From Clostridia bacterium (lineage in GTDB: Bacteria; Bacillota; Clostridia; Saccharofermentanales; Saccharofermentanaceae): a stretch of 64,000 nt of DNA. The translations under genes were made by a program, and so were the position numbers. Under the pieces are notes generated by a model, which was given only the letters and a program-made list of their open reading frames with translations, was not told the DNA's origin and did no database searches. Shown here piece by piece: positions 25,267 to 32,573 of this stretch. The DNA lies in assembly GCA_016287245.1 (NCBI GenBank), contig JAEEWG010000013.1:17691-81690 (forward strand), read 5' to 3'. How positions within the stretch are numbered: the first letter of the stretch is position 1; each line of letters begins with the position of its first letter.

Positions 25267-26703
25267 CTATTCTTCCGACTCAAGTGTGTAAACAGATACC
25301 GGCACTTCATCCGGTCTTTGCATCTCTACACGGAAGTAGACGGTCTTATCGCACTTCACCTTGACCTCAAGCCGGACGGAACCCGCCTGATCAACATTCG
25401 CCATATCCACATAGGCGGAAAGATCGGAGGAGGTCAGTTTATCCATGACGCTCTTACGTCCGACGAGACGGACCGTGACTGTCTCTACAGGGAAACCGGA
25501 CCAAAGATTCTTATCCTTCATGACATCAGAATTCGCATACTGAAGCTGGAGGGTAAAGGTCTTGTCGGTGACCGGGTTCGTCGTTACCTGGATATACATC
25601 CACAGCATCAGCGAGAACAGGAAAGAGATCAGGAGAAGTACGGCACTTCGGGAACGCTTTCCGTTCTTTCTGGTCTTTTTCTTCTGGGCAACGACCGGAA
25701 GGGATTCTTCTTCACTCTTTTCAGAAACCGAAGCTGTCGCGGCAGATGCAGCTGCGGTGACCGGCTCGGAAGACGTCACTTTCTCTTCGGAAGTTTCTTT
25801 CTTTGCATTCTTCTTCGTATGTTTCTTACCACGGATCTGCAAACGGTTCGGCGCAGCGGCCAGACCCAGCAGATAGTAGAGGTTCTTACGGAGCTCCTGC
25901 CCGTCCTTCATTTCATAAAGGACACCGTCTACGGCGATGGAGATCGTACCGCGCTCTTCAGAGACAACGATCGCCACGGTGTCACCGATCTCACTGGCGC
26001 CTACGGCCGCTCTGTGACGCGTGCCGTATCTCTCGATCATGTGGAAGGTCTCGGAAAGCGGGACATGGCATCTCGCCGCGATGATCCTGCCGTCACGGAT
26101 CAGGAGCGCACCATCGTGCATCGGCGAGCCCTTATAGAAGATCGACTGAAGCATGGAATTGGTCACGGAAGAATCGAGTCTTACAACGTTTTCCTGCTTC
26201 AGCAGCTCACCTAATTTCGTGGATCTTTCGAGGAGCATGATCGCACCGGTATATGTGCGGCTCATCTCATTACAGGCCTTGACGATCTCATCGACCATCG
26301 TGACATAACGGAACTGTTCATCGGAATCATCATTGATCAGCACATTTGAAAAGGACGAGAAGGACTTTAAGCCCACCGTCTCGAGCGCATGACGGAGCTC
26401 CGGCTGGAAGATGACGACGAACAGGATCGCGACGATATAAAGGAGTTTATCGAAGATATATCCGACCATCTCCAGACCCAGGAAACTACAGAAAAGGATG
26501 AATACGAGGATAAGAAGCACACCCTTCAGAAGCTGCCATGCACGGGTATCACGGAGTACGCGGAGAAGATTGTAGAGGATGATCGTGACCAGAACGATGT
26601 CGATCACATAGCGGACGAGATCCAGCGGTCCGCCGAAAAACATATAACCGCTGTCCAGACTGGAGAAAATTTCACGGATAAAATCTGTGAACTTTTCAAA
26701 CAT
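25267..26703 (-). CDS. cdaA: Diadenylate cyclase CdaA fused to a YbbR (CdaR-like) domain
   Basis: A 478-residue protein that makes the second messenger c-di-AMP from two ATP. Three N-terminal membrane helices (about 28-50, 57-76, 80-98) precede the DAC domain (about 105-285), with the catalytic SPMHDGALLI (193-202, DGA motif) and GTRHRAAVG (227-235, RHR motif) intact. A charged linker (290-350) follows, then a fourth membrane helix (353-371) and one YbbR-like domain (about 375-465) starting IQVTTNPVTDK. In most Firmicutes the YbbR part is a separate regulator, CdaR, encoded next to cdaA; here both are one chain, and no separate cdaR or glmM is in view. The start has GGGGGAG five bases upstream. 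Confidence 0.93.
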   Translation of the reverse strand: MFEKFTDFIREIFSSLDSGYMFFGGPLDLVRYVIDIVLVTIILYNLLRVLRDTRAWQLLKGVLLILVFILFCSFLGLEMVGYIFDKLLYIVAILFVVIFQPELRHALETVGLKSFSSFSNVLINDDSDEQFRYVTMVDEIVKACNEMSRTYTGAIMLLERSTKLGELLKQENVVRLDSSVTNSMLQSIFYKGSPMHDGALLIRDGRIIAARCHVPLSETFHMIERYGTRHRAAVGASEIGDTVAIVVSEERGTISIAVDGVLYEMKDGQELRKNLYYLLGLAAAPNRLQIRGKKHTKKNAKKETSEEKVTSSEPVTAAASAATASVSEKSEEESLPVVAQKKKTRKNGKRSRSAVLLLISFLFSLMLWMYIQVTTNPVTDKTFTLQLQYANSDVMKDKNLWSGFPVETVTVRLVGRKSVMDKLTSSDLSAYVDMANVDQAGSVRLEVKVKCDKTVYFRVEMQRPDEVPVSVYTLESEE

Positions 26704-26735
26704 GGTCGCTCCCCCTACTTTTTAGACTTCTATTC

Positions 26736-26744
26736 ATTATAGCA
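26736..26744 (-). promoter_or_regulatory. Internal promoter candidate for the cdaA fusion
   Basis: In the 52-bp gap after the Crp-like gene, the minus strand has TGCTATAAT (extended -10, TATAAT at 26741-26736), 33 bp before the cdaA start. No convincing -35 is seen. It would let cdaA be expressed apart from nagA and crp. Confidence 0.5.
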
Positions 26745-26755
26745 TACTTCGTCTC

Positions 26756-27430
26756 TTACACGCCACCGACGTCATTTTCGAGAAGGTCCTTGTCGAGGAT
26801 CGTGATCGAGCGGGAACAGACCTTGATCCTTCCTTCGCTTTCCATCGCAAGGAGTTCACGCGAAAAACTCGGACGCGGAAGTGCAAGAAGCTTTGAGACA
26901 ACTTCTCTTGAGCCCGGAAACTTGACCGTAAGACTTTCCTGACGCTTCGAAAGAAGCAGCAGATAGAACGCTACTTTCTGACGCACTGTCTTCTGCGAAA
27001 GAAGCGTGATCCGGTTGTCCTGCTTCTTAATGCGGTCCTGCATGATGCGTACGAAGTTTCTTCTAAGCTTCGGAAAATCTGATGCGAGAACAGCCAGATC
27101 CTCCAGGGGAAGATATAAAAGATCGATATCCGTCAGCGCCTCCAGAGCGTAGGGATAATGCTTGTTGTCGAAGATGACCACTTCTTCACCGAAACAGTCA
27201 CCTCGCTCAAGGAGATAAAGCGTCACATAATCGCCGTTGGAAGCATATTTCTGCACGGCCGCCTCACCCTTAGAAAGAAAGAGCATGCCCTTGCAGATAT
27301 CACCTTCCGTCACCGCAAGTTCACCTCTTTTGAATGTCTTTTTACGAAGGAAACCCGTACACTTGTCAATACATTCCTCCGGAAGTCCCGAAAAAAGCGC
27401 AACCTCTTTCAAAAGATCTTCTTTTTTCAT
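26756..27430 (-). CDS. Crp/Fnr-family transcriptional regulator
   Basis: A 224-residue regulator. The cyclic-nucleotide-binding-type beta barrel covers about 10-120 (KRGELAVTEGDICKGMLFLSKG, then GDCFGEE). The dimer helix follows and the winged helix is near 165-215 (KLLALPRPSFSRELLAMESEGRI as recognition region). There are no Fnr-like N-terminal cysteine clusters, so oxygen sensing by Fe-S is not suggested. The pocket lacks the full cAMP signature, so the ligand is unknown. It lies between nagA and cdaA in one direction, 27 bp after nagA. Confidence 0.9.
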   Translation of the reverse strand: MKKEDLLKEVALFSGLPEECIDKCTGFLRKKTFKRGELAVTEGDICKGMLFLSKGEAAVQKYASNGDYVTLYLLERGDCFGEEVVIFDNKHYPYALEALTDIDLLYLPLEDLAVLASDFPKLRRNFVRIMQDRIKKQDNRITLLSQKTVRQKVAFYLLLLSKRQESLTVKFPGSREVVSKLLALPRPSFSRELLAMESEGRIKVCSRSITILDKDLLENDVGGV

Positions 27431-27457
27431 GTGATCCTTACCTCCCTTTCATCCTTT

Positions 27458-28618
27458 TCATTCTTTATCAGCATCAAAAACCAGTCTTCCCGAAACAAAG
27501 ACTTTTTTTACGTTATAATCCATATCCATGGCGACCATGTCGGCGATCTTCCCGATCTCCAGTGTGCCGAGATCTTCAGAAAGACCCAGCACCTTCGCCG
27601 GATTCTGTGTACAGGCTTTCTGCGCCACGCGAAGCGGAAGACCGAGCCTTAGAAGATTCAGGAATTCCGCATGGATATCTGTGGTAGATCCGGCCAGCCG
27701 TCCGCCGCCGAAATCGGTCCTTCCGTTTACGACTTGGACCGGAGTTCCCCCGAGATCATATTCTCCGTCCGGCATACCTGCCGCACGCATGGCATCGGAT
27801 ACGACGACCGCACGGTCTTCTCCCAGGATCTTCATCGCCAGGCGAAGCACAGAAGGATGCACATGAAGTCCGTCACAGATCAGTTCACATGTGACCGAAT
27901 CATCTTCCAAAAGCGCCGCGACTGCCCCCGGTTCGTGATGACCCAGAGGTTCCATCGCATTAAAAAGATGTGTCGCATTGCGGATACCATTTCCGATGGC
28001 TTCTTTACAGCAGGCATAGCTTGCCGCTGTGTGGGCGCAGGAAAGGACGTACTTATCTTTATTTTCGAAGATGAATTCTTTGGCGCCGGAAAGCTCCGGA
28101 GATATATCGATAATAGAGATCAGTTTTTCCGGGAAACCCGCTGTGATCTCAGACAGAAAATCAGTGGAAGGAAGCATCGCGTGCTCTGTATTCTGCACGC
28201 CGCATTTTTCTTTTGAAAGAAAAGGGCCCTCAAGACGAACGCCCAGCATTCTTGCGCCGATCCCCGCTTCTTCCGAAAAACTCTCGGCCGCCATCAGGAC
28301 ACGAAGGATCTGTTCCTTCGGGATCATCATGGTCGTCGGACAGAAAGATGTCACGCCTTTCGAAGCCAGATATCTGGAGATCTCAGTCAGCGCTTCGACA
28401 TTTCCGTCGGAAGTATCTTTATTCATAGCACCATGAATATGAAGATCTATAAATCCGGGCATCAGGATCAGCCCGGACAGATCATATTCTTCTTCATCTG
28501 CGGGGACCGAAAGTATTTCTTTTCCAATGCCGGAGATCCGCGAACCGTCCACGGTGAGAGTCATGTCCTTTTGAAGCGAAAAAGCCTCATCCACAAGATC
28601 AACATGATTCAAACGCAT
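27458..28618 (-). CDS. nagA: N-acetylglucosamine-6-phosphate deacetylase
   Basis: A 386-residue amidohydrolase that deacetylates GlcNAc-6-phosphate during amino-sugar recycling. It has the HxH motif in GFIDLHIHG near 56-64, the metal Glu in LEGPFLS, His residues in CAHTAASY and THLFNAM, DGLHVHP for substrate binding, and the catalytic Asp in VVSDAMRAAG near 267. The start at 28618 is chosen because GGGAGG precedes it by 10 bases and the protein then begins like the family; a longer frame adds 15 residues with no ribosome site. nagB and transporters are absent from the window. It is first of the nagA-crp-cdaA row and divergent to ilvE. Confidence 0.93.
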   Translation of the reverse strand: MRLNHVDLVDEAFSLQKDMTLTVDGSRISGIGKEILSVPADEEEYDLSGLILMPGFIDLHIHGAMNKDTSDGNVEALTEISRYLASKGVTSFCPTTMMIPKEQILRVLMAAESFSEEAGIGARMLGVRLEGPFLSKEKCGVQNTEHAMLPSTDFLSEITAGFPEKLISIIDISPELSGAKEFIFENKDKYVLSCAHTAASYACCKEAIGNGIRNATHLFNAMEPLGHHEPGAVAALLEDDSVTCELICDGLHVHPSVLRLAMKILGEDRAVVVSDAMRAAGMPDGEYDLGGTPVQVVNGRTDFGGGRLAGSTTDIHAEFLNLLRLGLPLRVAQKACTQNPAKVLGLSEDLGTLEIGKIADMVAMDMDYNVKKVFVSGRLVFDADKE

Positions 28619-28743
28619 ATAACCAAAACCTCCCTGAGGCGCCCTTCCCAAAGTCCACCTCAACTAGTATTTTACAACAACTTTGAAGGAAATGAGACGT
28701 TGAATCGCAAACGTGGCATTTTTCTTCACGAAAAGACACGAAA

Positions 28744-28794
28744 TTGAGAAAATCTCAAAATGCATGCGCCATTATACAGAAAAGAGACTATAAT
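28744..28794 (+). promoter_or_regulatory. Candidate promoter and dyad upstream of ilvE
   Basis: A consensus -10 TATAAT lies at 28789-28794, 40 bp before the ilvE start, with no clear -35. Further upstream, TTGAGA-AAA-TCTCAA (28744-28758) is a perfect 6-bp-arm dyad located about 30 bp before the -10, a possible activator or repressor site. Confidence 0.45.
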
Positions 28795-28833
28795 CAAGGT
28801 CAGGAAATCATCAATGTAAATAGGAGGATTATT

Positions 28834-29910
28834 ATGTTCCCAGAAATTACGGTTACTAAGACAACCTCACCAAGACAAAAACCGCAGCCGGGTCAGCCGC
28901 TGCCTTTCGGTCACATCTTCTCTGATCACATGTTCGTTATGGACTATGTTGAGGGTCAGGGCTGGATCAACCCGAGGATCGTTCCTTACGGCCCATTCGA
29001 GATCGAGCCGTCCGCTATGGTATTCCACTATGGCCAGGCTGTATTTGAAGGCTTGAAGGCATATATGTGCGAAGACGGTTCCATCAACCTCTTCCGCCCG
29101 GCATGCAACTTCGAGAGAATGAACAACAGTAACGATCGTCTCGTGATCCCGAAGGTAGATGTTGACTTCTGCGTTTATGCAACAAAGAAGCTCGTTGAAC
29201 TCGACAAGGATTGGATCCCGTCCGGTAAAGGCGAGTCCCTCTACATCCGTCCGTTCGTTATCGCAACAGACCCGTACCTCGGCGTACGTGCTTCCAGCAC
29301 CTATAAGTTCTTCATCCTGCTCTCACCTTCCGGTGCTTACTATGCACACGGTATCAAGCCGGTAAAGATCTATGTTGAAGACAAGTACGTTCGTGCTGTA
29401 CGTGGCGGTACCGGTTTTACCAAGTGTGCCGGTAACTACGGCTGCTCCCTGATCGCTCAGACCATCGCTCACGAGTCCGGTTACGAGCAGGTACTGTGGC
29501 TCGACGGTGTTGAACAGAAGTACATCGAAGAAGTCGGCGCTATGAACATCATGTTCATCATCGACGGCAAGCTCGTTACACCTTCTCTGGCTGCCGGTTC
29601 TATCCTGCCGGGTATCACCAGAAGATCCTGCATCGAGATCGCTAAGTCCATGGGCATGGAAGTTGAAGAAAGAAAGATCTCCATCGAGGAAGTCATCGAA
29701 GCCGGTAAGTCCGGCCGCATGCAGGAGTGCTTCGGTTGCGGTACCGCTGCAGTTGTTTCTCCTGTTGGTGAGCTCAAGTATGAAGATACTGTCATCCACA
29801 TCAACAACGGCGAGATCGGTCCGATCACCCAGAAGTTCTACGATACGATCACAGGTATTCAGAGTGGTAAAGTTGAAGATAAATTCAACTGGATCACGAA
29901 GGTAGACTGA
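28834..29910 (+). CDS. ilvE: Branched-chain amino acid aminotransferase
   Basis: A 358-residue class IV PLP aminotransferase that exchanges amino groups between Leu/Ile/Val and 2-oxoglutarate. The class IV signature is seen in FGCGTAAVVSPVGELKYED near residues 305-323. The VFEGLKAY block near 70 and the PLP lysine region GGTGFTKCAGNYG near 190-202 match the long IlvE (BCAT) type. AGGAGG lies 6 bases before the ATG at 28834, much better than an in-frame ATG 30 codons upstream. It stands alone, with a strong terminator behind it. The sequence pairs well with the branched-chain 2-oxoacid oxidoreductase at the end of the window. Confidence 0.95.
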   Translation: MFPEITVTKTTSPRQKPQPGQPLPFGHIFSDHMFVMDYVEGQGWINPRIVPYGPFEIEPSAMVFHYGQAVFEGLKAYMCEDGSINLFRPACNFERMNNSNDRLVIPKVDVDFCVYATKKLVELDKDWIPSGKGESLYIRPFVIATDPYLGVRASSTYKFFILLSPSGAYYAHGIKPVKIYVEDKYVRAVRGGTGFTKCAGNYGCSLIAQTIAHESGYEQVLWLDGVEQKYIEEVGAMNIMFIIDGKLVTPSLAAGSILPGITRRSCIEIAKSMGMEVEERKISIEEVIEAGKSGRMQECFGCGTAAVVSPVGELKYEDTVIHINNGEIGPITQKFYDTITGIQSGKVEDKFNWITKVD

Positions 29911-29939
29911 TCCTTCTTTAAGGAATAAAAAAGACATTT

Positions 29940-29992
29940 ATACCCCCTCTTTTCTCTCCGAAAAATCGGATGAAAAAGAGGGGGTATTTTTA
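29940..29992 (+). terminator. Terminator of ilvE
   Basis: ATACCCCCTCTTTT (29940-29953) pairs with AAAAGAGGGGGTAT (29974-29987) in a 14-bp perfect stem, followed by TTTTTAT. It begins 30 bp after the ilvE stop. Confidence 0.85.
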
Positions 29993-30067
29993 TGCAAAAA
30001 TGATCGACGATTCGTGATAAAAAACGACGGTGTTCTATTGGCCGGATCCCCTGCGGGAACGCAGTTT

Positions 30068-30108
30068 CCGCAAAATACAAAAATAACCATCTGAACGAAA
30101 TCAGATGG
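30068..30108 (-). terminator. Terminator of the AroB-like/M28-like/RDD operon
   Basis: CCATCTGA and TCAGATGG (30087-30108) form an 8-bp stem around ACGAAA; on the minus strand it is followed by TTATTTTTGTATTTT. It lies 130 bp after the RDD gene stop. The rest of 29993-30239 is AT-rich with no coding signal. Confidence 0.65.
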
Positions 30109-30239
30109 CCATTCTTGTAGTTACAAAATCCGGATAATTTTTCCGTCTTTCTGTGAAGATAATACCACGTATTTGATAAAATAACAAGTGTCAAAAACAG
30201 ATCTTCACGCAATTGTAAAACGGATTCAATAAACGGGTA

Positions 30240-30809
30240 TTAGAACTCGAAGATCTTGAAGTTGGAAAGACCGAGACTCGGATTGATTCCCAGGATGCTG
30301 TGATATCTCACAACAAATACAACAAGAAGAGAAATACCTATAAGTACAACAAGCACACCGACAACACGCGGGGTCCTCGTGGTATTCGTTACATTCGTCT
30401 TCGCAACCAGATCGTGGAAAGACCGCGATTCAATGTTGTTGGAAGCATACACATAGGAAGCCAGACCAAGTACTACCGTAAACAGGCAGATGATCTTAAA
30501 GAAGCTTCGGAGAATGCAGTAGATCATGGAGTTGCCCATGTGGAAATCCACATCGCAGTTCATCGCCAGTTTACCCGGAGTCGTCGCGAAGATCCTCGTA
30601 AGGAAAATATCTAAGACGAAATAGACAACGACGGCAATGATCAGTGTCTTGATCAGATTATCTCTGACACGGAGTTCATGATTAAACTCATGGGCGATCT
30701 CATTTTCATCCATAAGTACCATGGCCAGACCACATGCACAGCCAATAAATGTAAGAAGATCTAAAAAGACAGCGAAAAGTCTGTCAAACATTGAAGCGTT
30801 AGTATTCAT
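30240..30809 (-). CDS. RDD-family membrane protein
   Basis: A 189-residue membrane protein with about five hydrophobic helices. It opens with FDRLFAVFLDLLTFIGC, the Arg-x-x-Ala...Asp pattern that names RDD proteins, and later has the FATTPGKLAMNCDV block (about 95-108) with the conserved TPGK turn. RDD proteins are of mixed or unknown role; some move ions or small molecules. The ATG at 30809 has AGGAGG six bases before it, while a GTG two codons earlier touches the ribosome site. It is the last gene of the four-gene operon, 68 bp after its neighbour. Confidence 0.8.
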   Translation of the reverse strand: MNTNASMFDRLFAVFLDLLTFIGCACGLAMVLMDENEIAHEFNHELRVRDNLIKTLIIAVVVYFVLDIFLTRIFATTPGKLAMNCDVDFHMGNSMIYCILRSFFKIICLFTVVLGLASYVYASNNIESRSFHDLVAKTNVTNTTRTPRVVGVLVVLIGISLLVVFVVRYHSILGINPSLGLSNFKIFEF

Positions 30810-30877
30810 ATGCACCCTCCTGATTATGTTTTCACTATAACACTCTCAAAAATATGCGTCAAATACGAGCTTCCGCC

Positions 30878-31294
30878 TCAGTAATAAAAGAAGCACTTGA
30901 GGATATCCCCGGATTCCCAGCGGAAATTCAAAGACTGAAATTCGCCCGGTTTTAAAGGAGTATATTTTGCTTCATCATTGCAGTGGGTCGTAATAACATA
31001 TTCCGGATCTTCCGGGATGTCTTTCGAGAAGAATCCGAGCAGTTCTTTATCATTTAAAGAGACCTGGGCATTTTTGCAGTCAGCCGGTACCAGGATATCG
31101 AGACGGAACCGCGCAGGCTGATCCATCAGAAATAAAAATCCCAGGATCTTCCTGTCTTCTTTCGGGCAGCTGACTCTCTGACTGACAGTAACATCTGTTC
31201 CGTCAATATTCAGCTGGTAATCCCGGTCCTCCAGTTCGCTGACGACGATCCCCGTAAAAAGATCCCCGTGGATGATATTTCCGTTTTCTTCCAT
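30878..31294 (-). CDS. Small protein resembling the C-terminal beta-sandwich of DUF1680/GH127 enzymes
   Basis: A 138-residue soluble protein without a signal. The stretch FRLDILVPADCKNAQVSLN near 58-76, a later GEFQSL block and the end NFRWESGDILKCFFYY recall the beta-sandwich that closes GH127 (DUF1680) arabinofuranosidases, where a LRIPSW...VNG...W..GD pattern is usual. The catalytic barrel is absent, so it cannot be such an enzyme; it may be a stand-alone binding module. The ATG at 31294 is taken because the upstream frame only adds basic residues overlapping the M28-like gene end. Ribosome site is weak (GAGAG). The resemblance is inferred from memory only. Confidence 0.55.
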   Translation of the reverse strand: MEENGNIIHGDLFTGIVVSELEDRDYQLNIDGTDVTVSQRVSCPKEDRKILGFLFLMDQPARFRLDILVPADCKNAQVSLNDKELLGFFSKDIPEDPEYVITTHCNDEAKYTPLKPGEFQSLNFRWESGDILKCFFYY

Positions 31295-31316
31295 TTCCGA
31301 TTTCTCTCTTCTTTTC

Positions 31317-32531
31317 TTATTCTTCCGTTGCCGATGAAGATGCAAGACTCTCTTTTTTCTTCGGAGTCACCGTCGGCACAAGACGTTCGCCCTCGTTATA
31401 TTTTGACATCGGCACGCAATCCTTCGAGCCTTTCTCGACCGCTTTTTCCACGATAAAAGAAACGACATTCACACGTGTCTGAAGTCTCTTCTCATCCAAA
31501 GATCCTTCGAGGATCAAAGACGAATCCAGCGAGGTCCCGCGGATCGCGCCGCCATTTTCCTGAAGCTCCAGGTTCTTGGTTTCTTTCATATCGGAAAGCT
31601 TCGTGAAATTATAATCCGATGACTCGAAGAAAACGATTGGAACCGACCGCTGATCGAATACCGTATAATCCGATGTCACCTGGGTCACTTCGCGATACAT
31701 GTCGTCAGTGAAATCCCCGTTGATATCAAAGCTCAGAAGGGACATGTTGTAATAAAGATCCACTCCCGTTTCCGCCTGCAGGCTGTTCTCATATGCCACA
31801 TCGTAAGCTTCATAGAGTTTTCTTCTGTAGGAATACTTCTTTCCTTCCTGAAGCGATGTCAGACCGGCATGTGCATAGAGCTTGTCGCCGGCATAAATGC
31901 TCTCGATGCAGTACATGCACTCGATGCTCTTTAATTCTGATTCGGAAAGACTGTTCACAAAAGTTTCCGCCCCCAGGTAATTTTTTGAGGAAGCGCCAAA
32001 CGCTACGAGGATGACATCGTAGCCGTACTTTTTGCCGAACATTTCTTTGGCGATCGTAAGAAGAGATCCGATCCCGCAGGCATTATTCTGAATACCGTCA
32101 TACTGCGGATAGGAACCGCGGCTGCTGTATCCGATCGGAGTGTCGTAATGCGCACCGATCACGACGGTCTTACGGACGGGAGAATATTCACCGAAGGAAT
32201 CTCTCTGCATGAAGCCCTCGCCACTGATGCGAACGATATAGTTATGGGATTCCGCGGCACCGGCCGAACGGACGGACTGCGTCTCCACGGTATATCCGAT
32301 CTTCTCCAGTTCGTTTTTGATCATGACACCGGCACCCTGCTCTCCCGAAGAAAAAGCATCTCTGTACGGGAAAGATGTCGCCAGTTCCAGAGCGAAATCC
32401 GCGCCGTAGGATCCGAAGTCGGCGATCTTCTTCTCTTCCTTTTTCTTGCCGCAGGAAGAGGCTGTGATCATCATCAGGCAGATCATGCCCGAAAAGATCC
32501 GTTTCATATAGTTCTTTGTCTTATTCTTCAT
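31317..32531 (-). CDS. M28-like lipoprotein lacking most metal and catalytic residues
   Basis: A 404-residue lipoprotein (signal 1-26, lipobox TASSC, AGGAGA five bases before the ATG). The fold of M28 aminopeptidases is recognisable: VVIGAHYDT near 122-130, the DGIQNNACG block near 143-151, VAFGASSKNYLGAETF near 174-189 and TSDYTVF near 280. In active M28 enzymes these read HxD, PGxxDNxSG, GxEExGLLGS and SDHxxF. Here the bridging Asp is Asn, the Glu-Glu pair is Ser-Ser and the last His is Tyr. Only the first His-Asp remain. It likely acts as a binding or scaffold protein outside the cell (inference). It follows the AroB-like gene by 42 bp. Confidence 0.8.
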   Translation of the reverse strand: MKNKTKNYMKRIFSGMICLMMITASSCGKKKEEKKIADFGSYGADFALELATSFPYRDAFSSGEQGAGVMIKNELEKIGYTVETQSVRSAGAAESHNYIVRISGEGFMQRDSFGEYSPVRKTVVIGAHYDTPIGYSSRGSYPQYDGIQNNACGIGSLLTIAKEMFGKKYGYDVILVAFGASSKNYLGAETFVNSLSESELKSIECMYCIESIYAGDKLYAHAGLTSLQEGKKYSYRRKLYEAYDVAYENSLQAETGVDLYYNMSLLSFDINGDFTDDMYREVTQVTSDYTVFDQRSVPIVFFESSDYNFTKLSDMKETKNLELQENGGAIRGTSLDSSLILEGSLDEKRLQTRVNVVSFIVEKAVEKGSKDCVPMSKYNEGERLVPTVTPKKKESLASSSATEE

Positions 32532-32573
32532 TTCTTCTCCTAATAGACCCCCGGGCTCTTCTCCCTCTTCCCG

